Source: an uncultured bacterium
GTDB lineage: Bacteria > Cloacimonadota > Cloacimonadia > Cloacimonadales > Cloacimonadaceae
Length of the DNA: 64,000 bases
Assembly: GCA_938009275.1 (NCBI GenBank)
Contig: CALLHY010000013.1
Span: 32,747 to 96,746 of the forward strand
Direction: 5' to 3'
A model generated the notes under the pieces. The model searched no databases. It saw nothing but the letters and a program-made list of their open reading frames with translations, and was not told where the DNA came from. Made by a program: the position numbers and the translations under genes. Positions 27,171 to 35,939 of this stretch are shown here, one piece after another (position 1 is the first letter of the stretch; each line of letters opens with the position of its first letter).

Positions 27171-28286
27171 TTAATCCTTATGAATATTATTATCTGCACT
27201 CAGTTTTGCGCTTAATCTATCCAGTCTATCTTCTATTATGCCAAAAGTTAGGCGATAGTTTTCCAAATCGCTTCCGTAGGGATCTTTAATATCTCCCGAT
27301 TCGCCTACTATCTCATTCAAGGTATATATCTTATGAGCATTGTTGGATTCCTTTTCTCTTAGCCAATCACGTTGCCGTTCTTCCATAGTTAATATCAACC
27401 AACTTGATGCCACCATCTGTGGAGTTACCTGTTTGGATACGTGTTCCTGGGCTTCCATTATTCCACGTTCCAATAACAACTGCATGGAACTAAGAGATAT
27501 ATTGTGTCCACCTTCTATAAGTCCGCATGAATCGGTAGCCATCGATAAACCCTGTTCTTTAATCTTGTGCCTGAATAGCTTCTCAGCTATAGGGCTACGG
27601 CATATATTGGCAGTGCAAACAAACATCACCAGTGGCAGGCGGAATGACTGCTTAATCTCGTAGAAAGGTATGGAACCCTCTCTAATGCACTTCAATTCAT
27701 CTTTGTCCGTGGTGCTCTTAGCTTCACTGGCCTTGATGTATTCAATTATTGTGGACGCTTGAGTACCGCTGCGTATCTCTTTTGGAGAAGGGATTAAACC
27801 AAAGTCTAACCAACTTGCATAATGTCTCTCTATCTTCCCCAAATCCTCTTCGGCTGGCAATCCAGATAGGTTTATACTGGTGCTGATAAGAGGTTCACCC
27901 AGCTTTTCTATGAATTCCCTTAAGAGAGGATCAGTTGGAACTCTGAACGCAACCTTGCCATCAATTGCTATATTATTGTATTTATCGTCATCATAGCTCA
28001 TCACAACCGTCAAATTACCAGGCCAGTATTGCTCTAACAGAGACTTGAGGGCTGTTGGTATCTTGCTTGTGTCGAGATACGAAATATCTGGTATCAGGGC
28101 AATGTAACCCTGTTTTTCTGGACGCTGCTTGTATTGGTTTATTCTGCTTATGGCTTCTGTGGCAGAAAGACGACAACCAATCCCCCACATCGATCCTGTC
28201 CAATGCAGGATGGTTGAATTTACCAATGAGTTTTTCGCAATGAACTTTTCTAATTTGTGCAGTCCCGGATCGCGCAACAATTGCAT
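27171..28286 (-). CDS. Fusion of TsaC/Sua5-like domain and low-molecular-weight protein tyrosine phosphatase
   Basis: Residues 1-205 are a YrdC/TsaC domain, which makes threonylcarbamoyl-AMP for tRNA t6A37. The KxR motif (KQRP, 53-56) and SxN motif (STSINLSG, 135-142) are intact, but the usual PTDTxYGLG is replaced by HWTGSMWGIG. Residues 217-371 are a low-molecular-weight tyrosine phosphatase with the P-loop C224-TANIC-R230, S231 and the general-acid D335-P336. Ile at the position that is Thr in arginine phosphatase YwlE suggests a tyrosine-type enzyme. ATG 28286 is chosen over TTG 28289 because AAGGAG lies seven bases before it. In Bacillus the ywlC and ywlE genes for the same two activities are near neighbours, so fusion is plausible. 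Biochemical coupling is unknown. Confidence 0.85.
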   Translation of the reverse strand: MQLLRDPGLHKLEKFIAKNSLVNSTILHWTGSMWGIGCRLSATEAISRINQYKQRPEKQGYIALIPDISYLDTSKIPTALKSLLEQYWPGNLTVVMSYDDDKYNNIAIDGKVAFRVPTDPLLREFIEKLGEPLISTSINLSGLPAEEDLGKIERHYASWLDFGLIPSPKEIRSGTQASTIIEYIKASEAKSTTDKDELKCIREGSIPFYEIKQSFRLPLVMFVCTANICRSPIAEKLFRHKIKEQGLSMATDSCGLIEGGHNISLSSMQLLLERGIMEAQEHVSKQVTPQMVASSWLILTMEERQRDWLREKESNNAHKIYTLNEIVGESGDIKDPYGSDLENYRLTFGIIEDRLDRLSAKLSADNNIHKD

Positions 28287-28295
28287 CAATACTCC

Positions 28296-29393
28296 TTATT
28301 CTAAATAGGGAACAGGATTTATAGCCCTGCCATCTTTTCTAAGCTCAAAATGTAGCGATGCTTGTGTAGCCGAACCTGTCATACCGCTCTTGGCAATTGC
28401 CTGTCCTCGCTTCACCCTTGCTCCTTTGGCCACCAGAAGCTCGCTGTTATAGGCATATAGTGTAAAAAATCCATTCTTGTGATCTATTATTATCAGCTTG
28501 CCCTGCCCGCCGTATCTATCGGAGAAGATTACCTCTCCATCATCGGCTGCCACAACCTTCGTGCCTTCTGCCGCTGCTATATCTATACCGTTGTTAACCA
28601 CACTGGTTCCATAGCTTTTGGTTTCCTGGCCATAGGCCCTGATAATCTTACCGCGAAGTGGCCAGGCAATTTTTTTACCTGTAAACTGGTAACTTGAGGG
28701 TTCCTTTCCTGATTTTGCCATCAGTTGATTTACCAGGCTCTCCAAGGCAGAACTGTCTTTTTTTAGCTTTTCCACCTGGGCTTGAAGCTTTTTCTGCTCA
28801 GCGGTAAGCTGCTTGGTTTGCGTGGCCAAATTCTTTATCTTTTTGTCGTATTGAACGTTCTTATAGCTCTCATCACGAACACCCATGGTAACCTTGATGG
28901 CTTCAGATTGCTTTAGTTCTTTCTCGTGAGTGAGGCTAACTCGAAATCCGGTTAAGATGTCTATCTGTTGACGAGTACCTGATATGAAATGCTTCAAATA
29001 GCGATGATCTCGATGATTGATGCCCTGCTGCTTATATGACCTATCTACTCTTAACAGCATGTCTAATTCTTTATTTTGCTGTTTATGCATGGCACTTAGC
29101 TTACTTTCTGCTTGTTCAAGACGTTGTTGAACAGACTTCAGCGAATCCCGAACTACCACCTCTTCTTGCTTCAGCTTCATCAGATTGGCTTCTGTCCGCT
29201 TCTTTAGAGACGATGTGCGTTGAATCTCCGATTCTGCCTGCTTTTTCTTAGTCTCAGCTTGCTTTACTTTCTGTTGGGTGCTTTCCAATTGCTTTTGCAC
29301 CTCACGAAGCTGACGCATCTTATCATCCAGTTCGTCTGCATAAACAACTGAGCATAGCACACATACAATCAATATTAGCACATAACGGGGCAT
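28296..29393 (-). CDS. EnvC-like murein hydrolase activator (degenerate LytM domain)
   Basis: The chosen start (29393) follows GGAGAAGATA and gives a clean signal peptide, 1-19. Residues 21-225 are a long Lys/Gln/Glu coiled coil, as in EnvC and other divisome activators. The C-terminal M23/LytM domain (about 240-365) lacks the metal-binding histidines: NNGIDIA replaces HxGID, YAYN replaces YAH, and SLHFE keeps only one His of HxHFE. E. coli EnvC shows the same kind of loss (YGYN at this site). It is thus expected to activate amidases at the septum rather than cut murein. It leads the TsaC-fusion and purL run; spacing to the next gene is nine bases. Confidence 0.87.
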   Translation of the reverse strand: MPRYVLILIVCVLCSVVYADELDDKMRQLREVQKQLESTQQKVKQAETKKKQAESEIQRTSSLKKRTEANLMKLKQEEVVVRDSLKSVQQRLEQAESKLSAMHKQQNKELDMLLRVDRSYKQQGINHRDHRYLKHFISGTRQQIDILTGFRVSLTHEKELKQSEAIKVTMGVRDESYKNVQYDKKIKNLATQTKQLTAEQKKLQAQVEKLKKDSSALESLVNQLMAKSGKEPSSYQFTGKKIAWPLRGKIIRAYGQETKSYGTSVVNNGIDIAAAEGTKVVAADDGEVIFSDRYGGQGKLIIIDHKNGFFTLYAYNSELLVAKGARVKRGQAIAKSGMTGSATQASLHFELRKDGRAINPVPYLE

Positions 29394-30015
29394 TATCTTC
29401 TCCAAAGTCTGTATAACTGACAATCTTTTTTCTTTCCATCTCTGTGTCAATGCAATTTTTGGGCTATCTCACATCCCACCGTTTTTCATACAGAAACAAA
29501 TAATTGGTTTGTTTCGTGCTATTTACACATACATGGATTTAACTTGCAGCCATGAATGGGTTTATAGTAGGTTTGGAGGTACTAACATCCGATTTCGTAG
29601 AATATTTTTTTATATAACTTATGCAATTTCCAACAAGCGAGCCCGATAGATCGCTATACAATAGCTCTCTAAAGGGTTCTGTTGCCTCGATTGATCTGTA
29701 GCATACCCACACTTTGCGTTGATCTTTCTATACTTTCCTTGCTGCTTCCTTGCTGCTATCCTGTATCGAATACAGGATAGCAGCAAGGAAGCAGCAAGAA
29801 TCGTCCTCGATGGATGAGAAGTTGATCGATTATCTCAAATAGTGACGCCCTTCCTCCACTTAGCTACATCTCTACGTCACCGAAACACTTTTATGGTTAC
29901 ACAAAGTGGGGCAATATAGCCAATTAATACACTTTCAGAAAGCCATGAAGAAGGTAATGTAGGGATGTAGTAGCAACAGATTGTTTGCTTACGCTATCAC
30001 CTCTTTGCTATTATA
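29394..30015. other. Large non-coding gap with a perfect palindrome
   Basis: No gene is supported in these 622 bases. The left part must hold the promoter for the EnvC-purL run; TTGACA occurs on the minus strand near 29450 without a good -10. The dominant feature is the palindrome at 29738-29798. The segment 29800-30015 shows nothing recognisable; it lies downstream of mtaB on the minus strand. Confidence 0.6.
29738..29798. repeat. Perfect 29-bp inverted repeat with 3-base loop
   Basis: The arm 29738-29766 is exactly complementary to 29770-29798, loop CGA. Inside each arm the short unit CTTGCTGC is repeated (CTTGCTGCTTCCTTGCTGC). No T-run follows on either strand, so it is not a standard terminator. 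It shares TGCTGCTTCCTT with the flank of repeat copy 1 at 1111-1122. Confidence 0.85.
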
Positions 30016-31260
30016 TTAGCTAATTATCGTGTTTACTAATTCGCCAACAGGGATTTGCTTATCTATTTCCACTCGCAGATAGTGGTCGGACAGAAATTCA
30101 CAGCCGTTCTCGGTGTGTAGTTCAACCACGCCTCTTACCACAGTCTGGCTGTCTATCAAGCGCTGTCTATATGACTGTTGAAGCTTGTCTGAGAGGGCTG
30201 TAAGTTGCACCATTCTTGCATGTTTGGTATCTTTTGGCACTTGATTTGGCATTTTATCCGCTGGAGTGCCCTTGCGCTTGGAATAGCTGAAAACATGAAG
30301 GTAAGCAAGTGGCAGAGAGCTAAGTAAGCTATAGGTTTCCAAGTGATTTGCCTCAGTTTCTCCCGGAAAGCCGGTAATTACATCGAAGCCAATGGCAAGG
30401 CTTGGAAAGCTCTCATTCAGCCTATCTACAAGGTCTATTATCAGGCTGGTATTATATCGCCGTCCCATGCGAGAAAGCACTTCATCAGAGCCGGATTGCA
30501 AAGGAATGTGAAAGTGTGGGCACAGCTTGCCAATACTGCTTAATCGCTTTATTAGCTGCTCTGTAAGTAGCTGTGGCTCAATGGACGAGATACGTATTAG
30601 TTCCAAGCCGTTTATAGACGCCATGTTGCTTACTACATCGCCCAAATCGAATTTACCATCTCGGTAAAGCCCGAGATTAACTCCGCCTAAAACTATCTCT
30701 TTGAAGCCTGAATCGGCAAAGATGTTTGCCTGCTCAATCACCTGTTTCAGAGTAGCCGAACGAGCATGACCGCGGGCATAGGGAACAGCGCAATAGCTAC
30801 AATAGAAATCACAGCCGTCTTGAATCTTCTGAAATGCCCTGGTGTGCCCAAGCATGTTTGTTGATGGCTTAAAATAGAATTCCTTAGCGTCCATGATGTC
30901 CGCAAAACGGTAATCTTCGCTATCTAAAATACTGGCGAGATTAAGCTTATTTTGATTGTCTATTATATAGTCCACATCGCCCATGCCTTCAATCTCGTCT
31001 TTACTGCGCTGGGCAAAACAGCCTGTAACTATTACCTTTATCTGGGGATTGGCGAGTTTACGGGCTAATGCCTGGCGAATGTGATATCGGCTTTTATAAT
31101 CTGTCCTATTGGTTACCGTGCATGTATTTACGATGTAGATATCAGCTTCGGAATCCCAATCTACTACAGCGCATTCATCAGCGGGGAACTGGTCTAAGAG
31201 GATGGCAGATTCTGCCTGGTTAGTTTTGCAACCAAGCGTTTTAATGGCGATGCGTATCAT
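30016..31260 (-). CDS. mtaB: MtaB, tRNA t6A37 methylthiotransferase
   Basis: MtaB adds a methylthio group to t6A37 in tRNA, using radical SAM chemistry. The N-terminal UPF0004 domain has cluster cysteines C11 (TLGCKTNQAES), C47 and C81 (VTGCFAQR). The radical SAM motif CDFYCSYC gives C150, C154, C157, followed by VPYARGHARS. A TRAM-like C-terminal part closes the protein. The start TLGCKTNQ is the MtaB variant rather than MiaB or RimO. ATGA overlaps the purN stop. The t6A substrate pathway (TsaC-type and TsaD) is also encoded in this window. Confidence 0.9.
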   Translation of the reverse strand: MIRIAIKTLGCKTNQAESAILLDQFPADECAVVDWDSEADIYIVNTCTVTNRTDYKSRYHIRQALARKLANPQIKVIVTGCFAQRSKDEIEGMGDVDYIIDNQNKLNLASILDSEDYRFADIMDAKEFYFKPSTNMLGHTRAFQKIQDGCDFYCSYCAVPYARGHARSATLKQVIEQANIFADSGFKEIVLGGVNLGLYRDGKFDLGDVVSNMASINGLELIRISSIEPQLLTEQLIKRLSSIGKLCPHFHIPLQSGSDEVLSRMGRRYNTSLIIDLVDRLNESFPSLAIGFDVITGFPGETEANHLETYSLLSSLPLAYLHVFSYSKRKGTPADKMPNQVPKDTKHARMVQLTALSDKLQQSYRQRLIDSQTVVRGVVELHTENGCEFLSDHYLRVEIDKQIPVGELVNTIIS

Positions 31261-31856
31261 TTAGTTAGATAGCCATATATGCTTTTTGCATATAGCTGGT
31301 GTTCTACCTTCAGAACTTTAGTGGCGATGTCTTCGGGGCTTTGGCAGGTATCGATAGCAACCTTTTGGCTGGCAACAATTTTACCATGATCATATAGAGG
31401 GTCAACAAGGTGGATGGTGGCACCGGATTCCCTCTCCCCCGCTTCCCATACCGCCTTGTGCACAGCCATGCCATACATGCCTTTTCCGCCATATTGGGGC
31501 AACAAAGCAGGATGAATGTTCAATATGGGAATGGCAATGGAGCTAATGAAGCTTGCGCTAAGTTGCTTTAGAAAACCGGCAAGGGCTATTAGCGATATGT
31601 TATTCTCTATACATAGCTTAGAAACTTCGGCTTCGAAGCCAGCCATATCTTTGGCAGAAACTACAAAAGAGGGGATGCCTAAGTTTTTGGCTAAGATGAA
31701 AGCAGGTGAATCGGCTCGCGTGAACACAGCCAGAGCAATTTGCACGGGAAGATTGTGTGTCTTCCAATATTCGTGCATGGCAGACAGATTACTGCCCCGG
31801 CTGTGTCCGCTGCTTAAAACTGCTATTTTATAAGTGATAGATGAAGCTCTTTCCAT
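31257..31856 (-). CDS. purN: Phosphoribosylglycinamide formyltransferase
   Basis: PurN transfers a formyl group from 10-formyl-THF to GAR. LSSGHSRGSNL is the substrate-binding loop, NIHPALLP holds the catalytic Asn and His, and DPLYDHGKIV carries the catalytic Asp. Its length (199 aa) is normal. The ATG at 31856 lies inside the end of aspS, giving a 34-base overlap; no better start is visible. The stop overlaps the mtaB start by ATGA. Confidence 0.95.
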   Translation of the reverse strand: MERASSITYKIAVLSSGHSRGSNLSAMHEYWKTHNLPVQIALAVFTRADSPAFILAKNLGIPSFVVSAKDMAGFEAEVSKLCIENNISLIALAGFLKQLSASFISSIAIPILNIHPALLPQYGGKGMYGMAVHKAVWEAGERESGATIHLVDPLYDHGKIVASQKVAIDTCQSPEDIATKVLKVEHQLYAKSIYGYLTK

Positions 31857-33604
31857 TGGGTATTGTCAACTTCCGAAGGTGCCTGGGTCATGAGATCGGT
31901 AGCCTTTAAGGTCTTTGGGAAAGCTATCACATCGCGAATGGACTCTGCTCCGGTCATAATCATTACCAAACGGTCTAAGCCGGGAGCAATTCCTCCATGA
32001 GGCGGAGTTCCATACTTTAGCGCATCCAAAAAGAAGCCAAAGCGTTGTTTTAGGTCTTCCTCTTCAAAGCCAAGGACATTAAATATCTTGCGCTGAATGT
32101 CGAACCTGTGGCAACGGATACTACCGCTGGAAAGCTCCATGCCATTGCAAACGAGGTCGTATAGCTGGCCTAAGATATCGCCTATTCTGTCGGGCATATC
32201 AAGATAGGGAATATGCTCTTCTTTGGGCAGGGTGAACATGTGATGCGCAGGCTCCCAACGATTATTCTCTTCATCGCGGCTAAAGAGCGGGAAGTCTGTA
32301 ATCCAACAGAAATTATATGTATCTTGGGGTATAAGATTCAGTTTGGCGGCTACATGATTTCGCAAGCCAGCCAATACCTTGCATACCGTGTCGTATCTAT
32401 CGGCAGCAATGGCTATCAAATCGCCTGATTGTGCATTACAGGCAGTTATTATGCCTTTCGCTTCTTGCTCGCTTAAAAACTTCGATATACCCGCTTCAAG
32501 ACCGTTGTCCGTTACCTTGGCAAAAGCTATGCCTTTCCCTCCTAAGTGTTTGGCAACCTCTATCAGTTCGTCTTGTTGCTTTCGGCTGAATTCGGCTGCG
32601 CCGGGGATGGATATGGCTTTTATAACGCCACCAGTTTCAAGGGTGGAGCTAAACACCTGGAAGGAGCTGTCTTTCAGTATGGGGCTTAGTTCGCAAAGCT
32701 CAAGACCAAAGCGGGTATCTGGCTTGTCGCAGCCGTAGCGGTTCATTGCATCAGCGTAAGTAAGGCGTGGGAAGGGAATGGGCAGGTCTATGCCTAAAAC
32801 TTGACTGAAGAGAGTTTGCATAAGGCGTTCGAGAAGGTCGAATATCTGTTCTTGAGAGGCAAAGCTAAGCTCTATGTCAAGCTGGGTAAATTCTGGCTGT
32901 CGGTCTGCGCGTAAGTCTTCATCACGAAAGCAACGAGCAATCTGGTAATAGCGGTCAAAGCCCGATATCATTAGTAGCTGCTTAAAGATTTGGGGAGATT
33001 GGGGCAAGGCATAAAACTTACCAGGCTGAATGCGACTGGGCACCAGATAGTCACGCGCACCCTCGGGAGTGCTTTTCATCAGTATCGGTGTTTCTATGTC
33101 GTAAAAGCCTTCAGCGTCTAAGAAACGGCGCATGATGCTTACAATCTTGTGGCGGGTGATAATGATGTTCTGTAGCTTAGCGCGGCGTAAATCGAGATAA
33201 CGATAGGTTAAGCGCAGGTCTTCTTCCGCCATGGCAGCTTCATTTATCTGAATGGGTAAGGGCAGGGTGTCGTTTAAGATAAATAGCTCATTGGCTACTA
33301 CTTCTATGGCACCAGTGTTCATGTTGCTATTCACATTTTGCGCATCCCGGGCAGAAACTGTGCCCTTGATAGCGAGAACATACTCGTTTCTAACCTTCTC
33401 TGCTTTGGCGAATATGTCGGATTGCTCGGGGTGAATTACTACCTGCACAATGCCTTTAACGTCTCTTAGATCAATGAATATCAAACCGCCTAAATCGCGG
33501 CGTTTGTGAACCCAGCCCATAATACATACATTGTTTGCCAAATGGCTGAGATTTATCTCACCACAGTAATGTGTGCGCTCTAAATTGCCAAGATTATCTA
33601 ACAT
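31823..33604 (-). CDS. aspS: Aspartyl-tRNA synthetase (bacterial type)
   Basis: AspS charges tRNA-Asp and, if non-discriminating, tRNA-Asn. The N-terminal OB anticodon-binding domain has GWVHKRRDLGGLIFIDLRD, class II motif 2 is FRDEDLRADRQPEFTQLD, motif 3 is GIAPGLDRLVMIM, and the bacterial GAD insertion lies between. Length (593 aa) is typical. The ATG is preceded by GAGGAAC within the end of the potD gene, six bases away. The adjacent genes point to a long polycistronic unit. Confidence 0.97.
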   Translation of the reverse strand: MLDNLGNLERTHYCGEINLSHLANNVCIMGWVHKRRDLGGLIFIDLRDVKGIVQVVIHPEQSDIFAKAEKVRNEYVLAIKGTVSARDAQNVNSNMNTGAIEVVANELFILNDTLPLPIQINEAAMAEEDLRLTYRYLDLRRAKLQNIIITRHKIVSIMRRFLDAEGFYDIETPILMKSTPEGARDYLVPSRIQPGKFYALPQSPQIFKQLLMISGFDRYYQIARCFRDEDLRADRQPEFTQLDIELSFASQEQIFDLLERLMQTLFSQVLGIDLPIPFPRLTYADAMNRYGCDKPDTRFGLELCELSPILKDSSFQVFSSTLETGGVIKAISIPGAAEFSRKQQDELIEVAKHLGGKGIAFAKVTDNGLEAGISKFLSEQEAKGIITACNAQSGDLIAIAADRYDTVCKVLAGLRNHVAAKLNLIPQDTYNFCWITDFPLFSRDEENNRWEPAHHMFTLPKEEHIPYLDMPDRIGDILGQLYDLVCNGMELSSGSIRCHRFDIQRKIFNVLGFEEEDLKQRFGFFLDALKYGTPPHGGIAPGLDRLVMIMTGAESIRDVIAFPKTLKATDLMTQAPSEVDNTQWKELHLSLIK

Positions 33605-33610
33605 TGTTCC

Positions 33611-34669
33611 TCAGTTCATCTTAATTGCTTCATACAAAGCATCTATCTTCTTTACTTCCTCGCCAATGGCGTTTATCATGTGGCATTTATCCAAATACTC
33701 ATCTGGAGGATAGATTGTAGCATTATTTTTAACTGTCTCGGGCATCATTTGCAAGGCTGCCTTGTTCGGGGTGGCAAACTGAGAATACTCGGCATTGCGT
33801 TTGGCATTATTGGCTTCAAGCAAATAGTCTATAAACTTATATGCCAGTTCCTGACTCTTGGATGATTTTAGAATTACGATGTTATCCATCCACAAGCTAC
33901 TACCCTCAAGCGGAAGGAAGAAAGCAAGATCAGGATTGTCTGCCATCTGTTGGAGAGCATCACCATTGTATGCCTGGGCAATCCATGTGGTTCCATCTGG
34001 CACTTCGTTTTTATAGGAATCGGAGTCAAACTGGGTAATGTTTATATCCCATTCACTCAGGGTCTTTTTGGCGGCTGCTAAAGAAGCTTCGCTGGTGTCA
34101 TTCAGACTAAATCCGTTATAAATCATGGCTGCGCCAATCACTTCACGGGCATCATCGAGCATGGTAACTTTGTTTTTACCCTTAAAGTATTCATCTCCCA
34201 TCAAGCTCCAGCTCTGTTTGGCAGCCAACTGGGCAGGGACATAACGCTTGTTATACATCAAACCGGTTAAACCCCAGAAGTAGGGAATTGAGTACTTGTT
34301 GCCTTCATCGAATGAAGCAGCAATCTCTAATAACGCCGGATCAAGATTCTTGTAGTTTGCCAGCTTCGAAATATCAAGCTCTTGAAGCATACCACTCTCA
34401 CGTAGTATGTTTACATGGTCACCACTGGGAAAGACAATGTCAAACGATTCACGTGCGCTTTTAATTTTGGTTAACATGTTCTCGTTGGAGTCGTAAGTGC
34501 TATACTTAATGCGACAGTTGTTAGCTGTCTCAAATTCTTTGATAAGATCTGGGTTTATGTAATCACTCCAATTGAATATGTAAAGCATGGGAGTACTTTT
34601 TGAACACGAACCAAGGCTTAGCACTACTAATAGTAGAAGCAGAAACTTGAATAATATCGAGTGTTTCAT
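33611..34669 (-). CDS. potD: Spermidine/putrescine-binding lipoprotein (PotD-like)
   Basis: A 352-residue periplasmic solute-binding lipoprotein. The N-terminus has a signal with lipobox LGSC (Cys22). NWSDYINPDLIKEFE and YFWGLTGLMYNK match the PotD/PotF group that binds polyamines. No potABC genes for the ATPase or permeases are adjacent; the neighbours are an MFS transporter and aspS. It may serve a transporter encoded elsewhere. The start follows GAGGTGAGATAATA. Ligand assignment is by family. Confidence 0.83.
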   Translation of the reverse strand: MKHSILFKFLLLLLVVLSLGSCSKSTPMLYIFNWSDYINPDLIKEFETANNCRIKYSTYDSNENMLTKIKSARESFDIVFPSGDHVNILRESGMLQELDISKLANYKNLDPALLEIAASFDEGNKYSIPYFWGLTGLMYNKRYVPAQLAAKQSWSLMGDEYFKGKNKVTMLDDAREVIGAAMIYNGFSLNDTSEASLAAAKKTLSEWDINITQFDSDSYKNEVPDGTTWIAQAYNGDALQQMADNPDLAFFLPLEGSSLWMDNIVILKSSKSQELAYKFIDYLLEANNAKRNAEYSQFATPNKAALQMMPETVKNNATIYPPDEYLDKCHMINAIGEEVKKIDALYEAIKMN

Positions 34670-34688
34670 TATTATCTCACCTCTTTCT

Positions 34689-35939
34689 TTAGATTTGCTT
34701 ATTATCGTTAATATGATTGTTGTTAGCTTGCTTGATGCCTTCGTTTAGCTTAACTAATTGCAAGAGTAACCAGCCAAGAATAAAGAAGAGCATAAGGGAT
34801 AAGATGGAATATCTGATATCCCCAGTTTTATGAGCAATCCAACCGTATAATATTGGACCAATTATTGAAGAAAGGCGTCCTGTCAAGGTATAAAAACCAA
34901 AGAACTCAGCTTGCCTGTTCTTGGGAGTAAGCAGCGAAAGCATGGTTCGGCTGTTGGATTGGCTGCTTCCAATTGCCAGTCCGGCAAGCAATCCAACGAA
35001 GTAATACTCAAATGCAGATTTACAAAAGAAAGCCCAGATAACTACAAATATCCAGATTAGCAGGGAGATGCTTAAGGACAGTTTAACGTTTGTTCTATCG
35101 GTTAGCCAGCCAAAGAAACCTGCTCCGAGTATGGAGGTAATCTGCGCCAGTATGAAATAAACTATCATGTCTGGCGTTTTCATGCCAAAGCGCTCTATTC
35201 CGTATATTGAAGCAAAAACGATTACCGTAGTTATGCCGTCGTTATATATGAAATAGCTTATTATGTATCTTAGGAGTTGAGGTTGTTTGGCAATGTTCTT
35301 TACAGAGAAAGCTATTCGTTGATAGGCTACCCGCAGATAGTTACTTCTTTTTGAGGGACGTTTGAACTCTTTTAACCAAAACAAGGTAAAGAGCGAGAAA
35401 GCAAACAGATGCAAAGCTACTACTGGAAATACCAAACGTACATTCTGCTTCACCAGTACTAATGCTGCCACTAAAGATAACAAGCCACCCACATAGCCCA
35501 ACGCCCAACCGAAGCCAGAAACCTTGCCGATATCTTCTTGTGAACATATCTCGGGTAAAAAGGCATCGTAAAAAACGTTCGCGCTGTTAAAACCAAAATT
35601 GGCGATGATAAAGAATAGCATCCCGATAAAGACACTACCAGGGTGCACATAGAACAGCAAAGCAGTAAATAATACTGTTATATAGCAATTTACGAACAAT
35701 AGCTTTTTCTTGCTACGGGAGTAATCTGCCACTGCCCCCAACACAGGAGCTGTTAATGCAACCAGGGTCATGGATATGCCAATAGCTCTCCCCCATAGCA
35801 TTTCGCCATAACCCGGGGCACCGCCAACTACGCTGTTTATAAAATATACACTATAAACCACAGTGACGATTATGGTGGTGAAGGCAGAATTGGCAAAGTC
35901 ATACATCATCCACCCGAAGATGTTTCTGTTTATCTTCAT
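34689..35939 (-). CDS. UMF1-family MFS transporter
   Basis: A 416-residue inner-membrane transporter with about 12 hydrophobic helices. GWMMYDFANSAFTTII at the N-terminus is the hallmark of the UMF1/Atg22-like branch of the major facilitator superfamily. The ATG at 35939 overlaps the recF stop by four bases (ATGA), so I choose it over the in-frame start at 35978. Substrate is unknown. Its position after recF suggests only co-transcription. Confidence 0.85.
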   Translation of the reverse strand: MKINRNIFGWMMYDFANSAFTTIIVTVVYSVYFINSVVGGAPGYGEMLWGRAIGISMTLVALTAPVLGAVADYSRSKKKLLFVNCYITVLFTALLFYVHPGSVFIGMLFFIIANFGFNSANVFYDAFLPEICSQEDIGKVSGFGWALGYVGGLLSLVAALVLVKQNVRLVFPVVALHLFAFSLFTLFWLKEFKRPSKRSNYLRVAYQRIAFSVKNIAKQPQLLRYIISYFIYNDGITTVIVFASIYGIERFGMKTPDMIVYFILAQITSILGAGFFGWLTDRTNVKLSLSISLLIWIFVVIWAFFCKSAFEYYFVGLLAGLAIGSSQSNSRTMLSLLTPKNRQAEFFGFYTLTGRLSSIIGPILYGWIAHKTGDIRYSILSLMLFFILGWLLLQLVKLNEGIKQANNNHINDNKQI

